Source: a virus. From it: DNA of 64,000 nt. The stretch lies in IMG/VR virus record IMGVR_UViG_3300046002_005110, positions 16,943 to 80,942 of that record; one strand, written 5' to 3'. A program made the position numbers and the translations under genes. The notes under the pieces are model-generated. The model saw only the letters and a list, made by a program, of their open reading frames with translations, searched no databases and was not told where the DNA came from. Below, one piece after another: positions 54,960-63,061 of the stretch (its first letter is position 1; each line of letters starts with the position of its first letter).

Positions 54960-56212
54960 AATTTAATTTAAAAGAATCTAAAACTTTTTGTGTATACCCA
55001 TTTATTCACATGGCAACGTTGACCAATGGCAATGTCACTCCATGTTGTATTGCCGCCGGAACATCTGATAATTTAAATTCAATGACTATAAAGCAGGCAT
55101 GGAACAGCAATGACATGAAAAGTATACGATTGGCAATGATGGCAGATCAGCCAGTTAAAAATTGTAAACAATGCTATTTCGATGAAGAGTATGGTATAGA
55201 AAGTCATAGACTTAAATCAAATAAGTTTTATTCATCTAAATACTCAGAAAAACTTGATTTAGCTTTAGAATCAGTAGATGAATTCGGACATAGTAGTATT
55301 GATCCATTTACACTAGATATTAGAGCCGGAAATACATGTAATCTAAAATGTATAATGTGTCGTCCAAATGAAAGTTCTAAATGGTTGGCTGATAGTAAAC
55401 TATTAAGTGAAATCAGTCAAAATCCATCACTGAAATCCATATGGACTAGTAACTCAATGATTGACATTGGTCAGTTTACGTGGGTTGAAAAACCAGAATT
55501 TTGGAAAGAATTTGAAATATTAGTTCCAGAACTACAAGAAATAATATTTGGCGGGGGCGAACCGTTCTTATCAAAAAGCATTAATAATTTAATACAGTAC
55601 ATGGTAGATACTGGACATAGTGAACATATTAAAATTAGATTTCATACTAATGGAACTCAAATACCCACTTCGTTTTGGTCATTGATTCCAAAATTTAAAG
55701 AAATAGAATTGATGTTCTCTATAGATGGATATGATGATAAAAATTACTATGTCAGATATCCTGCTCAATGGTCTGAGATAGAACATAATGTTAATCTTAG
55801 CATTGCTAGTGGTGCAAAAACAATGATCTTAACCAGTATACATGCTCTTAATGTTTTAGATTTAGTAGAATTATATCGCTGGTGGATGAAATTAGACTAT
55901 AAAAATACTACTAGATATCCTATTGTTTTGGGAAGAGTATACAATCCAACATATTTAAATCCACAGATTCTTCCAAAAAATGTTAAGAATAAAATTGAAC
56001 AGAAAATACAGGAATTTTTACTTGAAGTCAATGACAAATTTCCTGAATATTATTTTACGTCACTGAAAAGCAATCTTAGTTGGATTTTAGAATCTTCTAA
56101 TACTAATATTGAAGCCATTACTGAGTATGTGACACATTTAGATACAATTAGAAAAACTAACTTTTCAGAAACATTTCCAGAACTTAATCAATTACTAATG
56201 AATAATGAATAA
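54956..56212 (+). CDS. Radical SAM protein 7, twitch-type
   Basis: 418 residues. N-terminal module: FCVYPFIHMATLTNGNVTPC with the following Cys, the IKQAWNSNDMKSIRLAMMAD stretch and NCKQCYFDEEYGIESHR. Core: CNLKCIMC (Cys128, 132, 135) and IIFGGGEPFLSKS (~197), where one extra Gly precedes GGEP. FSIDGYDDKNYYVRYPAQWS follows. Tail: RKTNFSETFPELNQ. It overlaps the next gene by eight bases. The full motif set suggests an active enzyme. Confidence 0.88.
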   Translation: MKFNLKESKTFCVYPFIHMATLTNGNVTPCCIAAGTSDNLNSMTIKQAWNSNDMKSIRLAMMADQPVKNCKQCYFDEEYGIESHRLKSNKFYSSKYSEKLDLALESVDEFGHSSIDPFTLDIRAGNTCNLKCIMCRPNESSKWLADSKLLSEISQNPSLKSIWTSNSMIDIGQFTWVEKPEFWKEFEILVPELQEIIFGGGEPFLSKSINNLIQYMVDTGHSEHIKIRFHTNGTQIPTSFWSLIPKFKEIELMFSIDGYDDKNYYVRYPAQWSEIEHNVNLSIASGAKTMILTSIHALNVLDLVELYRWWMKLDYKNTTRYPIVLGRVYNPTYLNPQILPKNVKNKIEQKIQEFLLEVNDKFPEYYFTSLKSNLSWILESSNTNIEAITEYVTHLDTIRKTNFSETFPELNQLLMNNE

Positions 56213-57377
56213 CAAATCATCTGATCTATTTTGTTACGCTCCTTGGACTCATTTATATGTTAATCCAGATAGTAGATTATTGCCATGTTGTTTGTATGAG
56301 GATAAGAATCATGAATTTTCAGTATTAAATAATACTCATTCAATTTTAGAATCAATGAATCATCCAAGAATGATTCAAATTAGATCGGAATTTATACAAC
56401 ATAAAATTCCTGCAGGCTGTTACAAATGTGAGTCTCAGATGAAAATGAATATGACTCCTTATAAACAAAAAATAAATAATATTGCTGAGTCTTCTGATAA
56501 ACCAATTGAAATACTACAAGATGGAACAGTTGAACATTTTGAACCATTGTACTTGGATATAAGATTTGGAAATTTATGTAATTTAAAATGTTTAACATGC
56601 AGTCCTACTTTTAGCAGTAGCATTGCGGTTGAATTCAATAAAATACATAATAGAAAAAATAAAACTCTACATAGATTAGATCATGAGATTATAGACGAAA
56701 TTTTTAATGATCTAGTTCAGGTTAAAGAAATATATTTGGCTGGTGGTGAACCACTGATAACTGAAGAAAACTATAATCTACTGAATATCTTAATAGAACA
56801 TGAATTAGATCCAAGTTTAACCTATAATACTAATTTGACAAACATTCAATATAGAGATAAGCAGTTGACTGATCTATGGAACAAATTTACTAATATTACT
56901 GTAATTGTTAGTTTGGATGGTTATAAACATGTCAATGATTATATCAGATATGGATCTGATTATGATTCAGTTATTAATAATATTTTGACAGTAAAGCAAC
57001 AGACGCCACATGTCAAAATAAAAATAAATAGTGTGGCTAGTGTAATGAGTATGTTGTCTCTTCCTGACTTGGGACAGAATCTATTGTCAACACATATATG
57101 TTCCGCCAAAGATATTATGTATAGTATTGCTCATCAACCAGAAAATATGGATCCCACGGTTTTACCATTGGATAAAAAAAATCAGATTGTAGAACGATGG
57201 GAAAGTTATATACTATGGCTAACTGAAAACAATCATGATTATGATTATATAGATCGTTGTCGTGGGTTGATCAATTATATGATGAGTAAAGATAATTCCA
57301 TAAAATTTGAACAGATAATTTATAAACTTCAAGAAACTGATCGATTCAGAAATTCTGATTATAAAACTATACTATGA
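56205..57377 (+). CDS. Radical SAM protein 8, twitch-type
   Basis: 390 residues. FCYAPWTHLYVNPDSRLLPC and the next Cys, then GCYKCESQMKMNMTPYK form the N-terminal module. CNLKCLTC is at Cys125/129/132, YLAGGEPLITEEN at ~180 and VSLDGYKHVNDYIRYGSDY at ~243. The tail RFRNSDYKTIL is a shortened version of the family ending. The stop at 57375-57377 overlaps an ATG at 57374 that opens the remnant of a further family member. Confidence 0.88.
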   Translation: MNNKSSDLFCYAPWTHLYVNPDSRLLPCCLYEDKNHEFSVLNNTHSILESMNHPRMIQIRSEFIQHKIPAGCYKCESQMKMNMTPYKQKINNIAESSDKPIEILQDGTVEHFEPLYLDIRFGNLCNLKCLTCSPTFSSSIAVEFNKIHNRKNKTLHRLDHEIIDEIFNDLVQVKEIYLAGGEPLITEENYNLLNILIEHELDPSLTYNTNLTNIQYRDKQLTDLWNKFTNITVIVSLDGYKHVNDYIRYGSDYDSVINNILTVKQQTPHVKIKINSVASVMSMLSLPDLGQNLLSTHICSAKDIMYSIAHQPENMDPTVLPLDKKNQIVERWESYILWLTENNHDYDYIDRCRGLINYMMSKDNSIKFEQIIYKLQETDRFRNSDYKTIL

Positions 57378-57430
57378 ATTATAATGACTTTTGTGTATTA
57401 CCGTTCATTCATACTATTGATAGATTCTGA
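57374..57430 (+). pseudogene. Remnant start of a ninth radical SAM gene
   Basis: From ATG 57374 (ATGA overlap with radical SAM 8, as in the rest of the operon) the frame reads MNYNDFCVLPFIHTIDRF then TGA at 57428-57430. FCVLPFIH is exactly the opening motif of radical SAM protein 5 and nearly that of 7. Sequence after the stop continues, in another frame, with IDSDSPECIYINKY before the next gene. No radical SAM core follows. This is best explained as the surviving 5' end of a deleted, frameshifted copy. Confidence 0.7.
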
Positions 57431-57479
57431 TTCTCCAGAATGTATTTATATTAATAAATATATCACATGGAGTAATATT

Positions 57480-57578
57480 ATGTTTATAGTCAAATTTTTC
57501 AAACGTCTGATCAGAGAATATAGATTTAAAAAACGTCTAAAAGAATTACGTGAAAAAGATCCATTTATATACAAATGA
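57480..57578 (+). CDS. 32-residue basic peptide before the carbamoyltransferase
   Basis: MFIVKFFKRLIREYRFKKRL then KELREKDPFIYK: a short hydrophobic start followed by a strongly basic amphipathic helix. GGAG lies 8 bases before the ATG at 57480; an in-frame ATG at 57384 gives a 64-residue version but overlaps the radical SAM relic and is not preferred. The stop overlaps the start of the next gene. It could be a membrane-associated adaptor for the carbamoyltransferase or a modified peptide; both are guesses. Confidence 0.6.
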   Translation: MFIVKFFKRLIREYRFKKRLKELREKDPFIYK

Positions 57579-58516
57579 TACATTGGGGAGTAAACGCATT
57601 AAACCACGGACATGGTATTGCCGTATTTAAAGATGATAAATTTATTGACAATTATGTTGGTCAACATGATCAAATATCAAGTTTAAACATTGATTTAGCA
57701 CTTGAACACGGAACTCCTGACCGAATTTTTTGGTATGAAAATCCTTGGATAAAAAAGGCTCGGCAAATATATGCTGGTCAATATAATAGGGCATTTGATT
57801 TTAGTGTATTACCAAAAAATTATATGAATCTATATACATCAGCGCCTATTACGTATACTTCACATCATTCTAGTCATGCGGCGGCTGGATATTATACAAG
57901 TCCATTTAGTAACTGTGCAATTGTGGTTCTTGATGCAATAGGAGAATTTGAATGTGCTACAATTTGGCAAGCTAAACACGGTGAATTACATAAAGTATGG
58001 AGTCGCAATTATCCACATAGTTTAGGATTATTTTATAGTGCATTTACTAAGTTAGTGGGACATACACCAATCAAAGACGAATACTTATTACAAAACATGG
58101 CAGAATTGGGAGATTCTACCAGATATTATAATCTCGTATTAACATATATGAATGGTCTGATTCATTCTCAGAAGAATCTTCATCGTGGTATATCTGATTG
58201 GCCTCACGAGATTAAAAATTTGCAAGATAAATGTGACATTGCTGCATCTGTTCAACAAGTATTTGAAATTCAAATTGAATCAGTTATGATAAAAGCCAAA
58301 CAGTTAACTGATGCAGATTCATTAGTTTACATGGGAGGTTGTGCTATGAACAGTAAAACGAATAAAGACATTGTAGAACCAATGTGGAAATATATATGGT
58401 CATTGCCGAATCCGGGTGATGAAAGTAGTGGTATTGGTTCAGTATTATATCATACTAAAAATCGTATACGTAATTATCAATGGAATTCAGTTAAACATAT
58501 TACTATCAAACTTTAA
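57575..58516 (+). CDS. Carbamoyltransferase-like protein (NodU/TobZ Kae1-like domain only)
   Basis: 313 residues. The N terminus MIHWGVNALNHGHGIAVFKD is the Kae1-type phosphate-binding start of NodU/CmcH/TobZ enzymes. TSHHSSHAAAGYYTSPF (~96-111) carries the metal-binding histidines, VVLDAIGEFECATIW is the central strand, and GGCAMNSKTNKDI with NPGDESSGIGSVLY near residue 290 forms the distal nucleotide site. Full-length family members are about 550-600 residues, with a YrdC-like second domain that makes carbamoyl-adenylate. That domain is absent here, so the protein may use a host-supplied intermediate or catalyse another transfer. It converges with the methyltransferase 5 bases away. Confidence 0.8.
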   Translation: MIHWGVNALNHGHGIAVFKDDKFIDNYVGQHDQISSLNIDLALEHGTPDRIFWYENPWIKKARQIYAGQYNRAFDFSVLPKNYMNLYTSAPITYTSHHSSHAAAGYYTSPFSNCAIVVLDAIGEFECATIWQAKHGELHKVWSRNYPHSLGLFYSAFTKLVGHTPIKDEYLLQNMAELGDSTRYYNLVLTYMNGLIHSQKNLHRGISDWPHEIKNLQDKCDIAASVQQVFEIQIESVMIKAKQLTDADSLVYMGGCAMNSKTNKDIVEPMWKYIWSLPNPGDESSGIGSVLYHTKNRIRNYQWNSVKHITIKL

Positions 58517-58521
58517 AACTT

Positions 58522-59151
58522 TTACTTACGCCAGATACTCATGTATCTGGTATATTGATCAGTATGAAATTGTCCTGAAAATAATGGATTATATACATTG
58601 TTCATATTCTCAAAGTCATTTAAACTTTGACTACATCTAATATGTTCTGAACAATCAAAAAAGTTATTGCCTTGAACCACTATTAAACTTCCTGGACAGA
58701 TCATGTTAAACCAGTGATCATAAGTAAATTGATCTACATGTTCACTACTAGTATTGATTACTACATCACTGGTAATACCCCAATCATAATCATATGATTT
58801 CATATCATTGGTAATAGCCTTGAATCTCCACTCATCCATTTCATATGGTTTATTGATCATATCTGCTATTGACTCACACCATGGATCCAGATCAATGCTA
58901 CGAATCTTTTTAACTGGCAAATGTTGAAACATCATACTGGCCAATATTCCAATCCATCCTCCAAATATATATACATTACTTGGTTGATTCATATATTGTT
59001 TTAATGTGTTTACTAACCAGGCTTTACTCTGAAGTTGTCCGGACCAAGTAGCGTCTAGAGCGCGAGTACGTTCGTCGTCTGGTAGATTTCTAATAGCATT
59101 AAACCAATATATCAAATCATTGGTATTGATGGTGAGTGATTGACTTGTCAT
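58522..59151 (-). CDS. SAM-dependent methyltransferase-like protein
   Basis: 209 residues. YIFGGWIGILASMMFQ (~64) is the glycine-rich SAM loop, although with GGW in place of the usual GxGxG. IRSIDLDPWCESIADMIN (~89) provides the acidic ribose-binding residue, and DVVINTSSEHVDQF with SLIVVQGNNFFDCSEHIRCS fill later class I motifs. I recognise this type from aquatic phage genomes without a known target. It is transcribed against the island, converging with the carbamoyltransferase and diverging from the repeat protein. An ATAAATA box lies 5 bases before its start, too close for a normal leader. Confidence 0.7.
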   Translation of the reverse strand: MTSQSLTINTNDLIYWFNAIRNLPDDERTRALDATWSGQLQSKAWLVNTLKQYMNQPSNVYIFGGWIGILASMMFQHLPVKKIRSIDLDPWCESIADMINKPYEMDEWRFKAITNDMKSYDYDWGITSDVVINTSSEHVDQFTYDHWFNMICPGSLIVVQGNNFFDCSEHIRCSQSLNDFENMNNVYNPLFSGQFHTDQYTRYMSIWRK

Positions 59152-59197
59152 ATATATATTTATTTTTGGTTACATGTATTATAAAGTAAATATTAAC

Positions 59198-62047
59198 ATG
59201 GATAATAATGAGTTAGAACGTAGACGTAAATTGTGGGAACAAGGATTTTGGGAAATTCCAGATGATATAGACTGCGATAAATTTGATTTTAACTGGCGTC
59301 CATACCCGTATGATCGTCCATATGTTCACGAATTTGGAACTCAATGGCAACGCACGGGCGGGCCAAGATTTGTAGTTCCTGAATATGAAGGAATAAAATA
59401 TCGTACTGAACAACAGTCCAAAAAGATACAAAGCAAAATAATTCCTAGTAACTTTAAAGTTCTAGTTGATGATAATATAGAATTTGATTATAGTTGGCAT
59501 CCAGATAATACAGAACCTCCATTTATTTGGGTATTTGGCAATCAACATTTAAGTTCATCTGAAATGCCAACTGTTGAATATCATGTTACTGGAGCCACTG
59601 AAAGAAAATTTGTCACTGATGTTTCTGCCAGAATTATTGGAGATCCTCAGTGTTGGAGAGTATTAATTCCTGTTGATTCTACATTTGACTTTAACTGGAC
59701 TCCACATCCATATGATCCTCCATATATATATGTTTGGGGTAACAAATGGAATGATGCTACTATTGAGCCAACAGTTGAATATCATATGTCTGGAGCAACT
59801 GATCGTAAGTATATAACTGATTCAGTTGCCAATTTAGAACCTACTAAAGATAATTGGACTGTATCAAATCCAGAAGATAATAGTAGTTTTGATTTTAGTT
59901 GGAGACCAAATCCATTTAGTCCACCTCAAATCTATCAATGGGAAAATAATGGTCCAGTATATACTGTTCCAAATGCTACTGAAATTGTTTATATGACTAG
60001 AGAAGATTCTAATGACATTATTGCCAAATATTATGTTACAACTACATTAGAAGATTTGATCGAACAACATTCAACAGAAGTATTCTGGGCATTGAACCGT
60101 GATTTGAATTATGATAAGTTTGATTTCAATTGGAAACCAACATCAGATAACTTCAGACATATAAATGTATTTGGAACTTCATTGAGTAAAGATGTAGCCA
60201 CATACTATATTAATGGACCAATTTGGAGTAAAGGATTCAGAGAACTTAACTATATAGACTATGAACTTGATATTGTTACTGATCTAGATATGTTCTATGT
60301 CAATCGTGGAAATAATTCAGATCAGTTTGATCAATTGAAATTACAATTCCCACAACTACAAAAAACCAGATATGCCAGTAGCTGGATTGATACTATCAAT
60401 CGTTGTATAAAGAAATCATCCACCAAACTTATATGGATATTAAGTAGTGAAGTAGACTATAGTGAGTTTCAGTTTGATTTTTATCCAAGTCATTGGCAAC
60501 GCAACATGATTCATGTATTTGGTACTCAGTGGTCACATTGGGGAAATACATATATGATTAATACTGAATCATTTGAGACAGATACCAAATATCTAAAACA
60601 GATAGAACATGTCAAGAATATTAATTTTGTTAGACGTAGACGAGCCAAGATATCACAATGTCTACATGACATTGTTTATATTGATTTTGGAAATAAATCT
60701 GATTCACTATATCAATTACAAGACAAATGTGATGGTCATCAAATAACAGTGTTGTCATATGATAATAGTTATATTGAGACATTGACCAAGTGGGTCAATA
60801 GTAAATCAGAATATGAAATCAAACAAGAACATTATGTTTGGGTTTGTTCTAGTTTGTGTGACTACGAGAATTTTGATTTTACTTGGGTAGGAGACCCATT
60901 TCAATTTAATCAAGTACATGTATTCTCAAGTAAATTTGAAAACTCAAGACAAAAGTTTGGTGATACATTCTTTATCAATATAAATGAGTTCAAGAAAGAA
61001 AGTGAAGACTTAACTTCGCTTGAAGCTTATAGTAAATCTGTAAATTACATTGGACATATAACAGTTCCCAGATTAAAACATCCTGTTATTGAACATGATT
61101 ATGATAGTCAAGCAGATGCTATTATGAAAATTTCTAATAGAAATTGGCCGTACTATGAATTAATTAATGGTAATTCTGCTTCTGAAAATAAGCAAAATGT
61201 AGTTCCTAATATGTGGGATTCTCGTGATCATCAGATAATTATTACTAGTACGGGATCATCACGAATTTTTGTTCCTGATATATCAATTGATATAGTACAG
61301 TCTGAAGTATATGATTATCCAAACATAAAGATGTCTGAACAATTAGATGAATCCAAATCATTGGACATTGTATTCTTTAGTAATGGAGAGCCAAATGCTG
61401 ATGAAAACTATGATCAAATACTGAAAATAGTATCAGATCAAAGTTTATCTAATAGAGTAGTCAGAGTTAAAGATGTAGTTGGACGAGTTGCCAGTCAACA
61501 TGCCGCGGCCAATGTCAGTAATACTAGTTGGTATTTTTTAGTTAACGGTAAACTCAAAGTAAATCCAAAATTTGATTTTTCATGGCAACCAGATAGATTA
61601 CAGAGATCAAAACACTACATCTTCATGGCAACAAACCCAGTTAATCATTTAGAATACGGTCATCAGGCTATTGTAGCAAACAATAAACGATTGACATTAT
61701 TAACTGACGTTCGTGGTCTAGACTTTACAATGGATAGTGCACATGAAGTTGTAGATATGAATTCTGGAGTTGCTATTTATAATACTGATAGTTGGACTAC
61801 TTGGAGAACTGCATTTAGAGAATGTATTAAACTCAAACATTATAGTGTTGTCAATGACAATCAACAGAACTTGGATCGTTTGAATACTTGGTTAACTGTT
61901 GGTGATGGTAAAAATGGACAATGGAGTACTGGTGGGGCATATGATGCCATGGAGTACTATGAATCAGTTAATGGTGAATTGTCAGAATTAATGAAATCTT
62001 ATGATTGGGCAATGTTGAAAAAACTTTACGATAGTAAGTATAGTTAA
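59198..62047 (+). CDS. Large repeat protein with glycosyltransferase-like C-terminal domain
   Basis: 949 residues from ATG 59198 (957 if the in-frame ATG at 59174 is used; neither has a strong ribosome binding site). Residue numbers here use the longer form. A FDFxWxPxPxxPPYIxVxGNxW motif recurs at ~37, 104, 171, 239, 316, 432, 567 and 800; the first four are 67-68 residues apart. The repeats alternate with VEYHxTGATxRKYxTD segments. From ~730 a domain with VVRVKDVVGRVASQHAAANV, WYFLVNGKLKVNPKFDFSWQ and TWRTAFRECIKL matches the glycosyltransferase-like protein at 45699-46643. The repeats may bind glycans or template a sugar acceptor. Confidence 0.62.
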   Translation: MDNNELERRRKLWEQGFWEIPDDIDCDKFDFNWRPYPYDRPYVHEFGTQWQRTGGPRFVVPEYEGIKYRTEQQSKKIQSKIIPSNFKVLVDDNIEFDYSWHPDNTEPPFIWVFGNQHLSSSEMPTVEYHVTGATERKFVTDVSARIIGDPQCWRVLIPVDSTFDFNWTPHPYDPPYIYVWGNKWNDATIEPTVEYHMSGATDRKYITDSVANLEPTKDNWTVSNPEDNSSFDFSWRPNPFSPPQIYQWENNGPVYTVPNATEIVYMTREDSNDIIAKYYVTTTLEDLIEQHSTEVFWALNRDLNYDKFDFNWKPTSDNFRHINVFGTSLSKDVATYYINGPIWSKGFRELNYIDYELDIVTDLDMFYVNRGNNSDQFDQLKLQFPQLQKTRYASSWIDTINRCIKKSSTKLIWILSSEVDYSEFQFDFYPSHWQRNMIHVFGTQWSHWGNTYMINTESFETDTKYLKQIEHVKNINFVRRRRAKISQCLHDIVYIDFGNKSDSLYQLQDKCDGHQITVLSYDNSYIETLTKWVNSKSEYEIKQEHYVWVCSSLCDYENFDFTWVGDPFQFNQVHVFSSKFENSRQKFGDTFFININEFKKESEDLTSLEAYSKSVNYIGHITVPRLKHPVIEHDYDSQADAIMKISNRNWPYYELINGNSASENKQNVVPNMWDSRDHQIIITSTGSSRIFVPDISIDIVQSEVYDYPNIKMSEQLDESKSLDIVFFSNGEPNADENYDQILKIVSDQSLSNRVVRVKDVVGRVASQHAAANVSNTSWYFLVNGKLKVNPKFDFSWQPDRLQRSKHYIFMATNPVNHLEYGHQAIVANNKRLTLLTDVRGLDFTMDSAHEVVDMNSGVAIYNTDSWTTWRTAFRECIKLKHYSVVNDNQQNLDRLNTWLTVGDGKNGQWSTGGAYDAMEYYESVNGELSELMKSYDWAMLKKLYDSKYS

Positions 62048-62050
62048 TTA

Positions 62051-62692
62051 TTAGAAATGAGGAACAACCCAAGGATCAACGATAACTGGAGTGCCATCAT
62101 CTCTTTTCATAAAGTTTTGATCATGAAGATCCAAAACCCAATCCTTGGTATTTCCAATTTTATTTAACTTTTTAATAGTTTTATATAATTTATCTACACC
62201 CGCGGGCCCAACTAATTTATCTAAATCTTCAAAGGCCATTTGAATATTTGAACCATATTCTACTGGTATTAATTTTATAAATGTTTCAAAATCACCGTTT
62301 TCTTCAACATCATCAGCCATACCCGCTAATAAATCACCAGTTCCCTGATCAAGTTGAAATAAGAATTCTTGACGTATTTGTAAATAACGATGACCTTTAA
62401 ATATGAAACTGTCATACCCATAAAATTTTGGTAAAAATGGATTGTCTTTATTTTTATCGCAAAACTTAGCCCATTTGAAAAACATCAGATGATCTTCACT
62501 AAAACTATCACTATCTTTTTGTGTTCCAAATACTTTTAAAACCATATTAGTTCCTGGTTCTAAGTAGGCACTTTGATCAACACCCGCTTTCAAGAATTTA
62601 TATCCTTTCTTTTCAAGAGCACGTCTAATACCAACGTCTGTTTGACTGTATTCTTCCAGTTCTTGTTCGGGTATAAATTCTTGATATTTCAT
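62051..62692 (-). CDS. Protein-kinase/phosphotransferase-fold protein 1
   Basis: 213 residues. AYLEPGTNMVLKVFG (~43-57) has the Lys of the ATP-binding strand, RYLQIRQEFLFQLDQ fits the hinge region, and WVLDLHDQNFMKRDDGTPVI VDPW (written with a break) near the C terminus gives the catalytic loop D..HDQN (Asp188, Asn193) and the metal-binding Asp206 in DPW. The protein is small and lacks a typical N-lobe, resembling minimal phage kinase-like proteins. It is a paralog of 63062-63709 and shares the VGIRRALEKKGYK opening (IIDALKKKGYK there). Target unknown. Confidence 0.68.
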   Translation of the reverse strand: MKYQEFIPEQELEEYSQTDVGIRRALEKKGYKFLKAGVDQSAYLEPGTNMVLKVFGTQKDSDSFSEDHLMFFKWAKFCDKNKDNPFLPKFYGYDSFIFKGHRYLQIRQEFLFQLDQGTGDLLAGMADDVEENGDFETFIKLIPVEYGSNIQMAFEDLDKLVGPAGVDKLYKTIKKLNKIGNTKDWVLDLHDQNFMKRDDGTPVIVDPWVVPHF

Positions 62693-62693
62693 A

Positions 62694-62987
62694 TTAACCG
62701 TTTAAGATTGATGTTACTTTAGCGATTAAATCGGCGTTTGCCCATGTATCACGAATAGCATCATATTCATCATTTTCCCAAACAGTTACGCCGCGAGTGG
62801 ATGACCCACGAGTTTCAGTTTCTCCATTTGGACGTTCTTCGGTAATAAATGGTCCCAATTCAACTCTAACATGAACTTTACGATTTTCAATTTCTTCTTG
62901 AATTTCACGAATTCTAAACTCATTTGTTACTTGTCTTTCTGATAAAACTACTTCATTAGTTAATGATTGTGTACCTAAGATAGCCAT
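62694..62987 (-). CDS. Small conserved phage protein between the two kinase-fold genes
   Basis: 97 residues, MAILGTQSLTNEVVLSERQV, with a charged central helix (FRIREIQEEIENRKVHVRVE) and an ending DEYDAIRDTWANADLIAKVT. I associate this type with T4-like aquatic phages, without function. It has a good AAAGGAAAT ribosome binding site and its own late box at 63015-63023, so it is probably a virion or late-expressed protein. It is one base upstream of kinase-fold protein 1 in the same transcript. Confidence 0.65.
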   Translation of the reverse strand: MAILGTQSLTNEVVLSERQVTNEFRIREIQEEIENRKVHVRVELGPFITEERPNGETETRGSSTRGVTVWENDEYDAIRDTWANADLIAKVTSILNG

Positions 62988-63014
62988 TTTATTTCCTTTT
63001 AAAAATGATACAAG

Positions 63015-63023
63015 TATTTATTC
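63015..63023 (-). promoter_or_regulatory. Late promoter box (GAATAAATA)
   Basis: The reverse strand reads TTGAATAAATACTTG about 28 bases before the start at 62987, with AAAGGAAAT between. Spacing suits a real late promoter. Confidence 0.55.
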
Positions 63024-63061
63024 AATTTTTTGTTAAAAAAGAAGTTTCATTTATTTTCATA

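Noticed and set aside
57384-57578. 64-residue version of the small basic peptide
   Set aside because: Its first half is the out-of-frame continuation of the radical SAM relic; the GGAG-preceded ATG at 57480 is a better start.
58416-58640. 74-codon plus-strand frame across the carbamoyltransferase/methyltransferase junction
   Set aside because: It overlaps both well-supported genes and has no coding character of its own.
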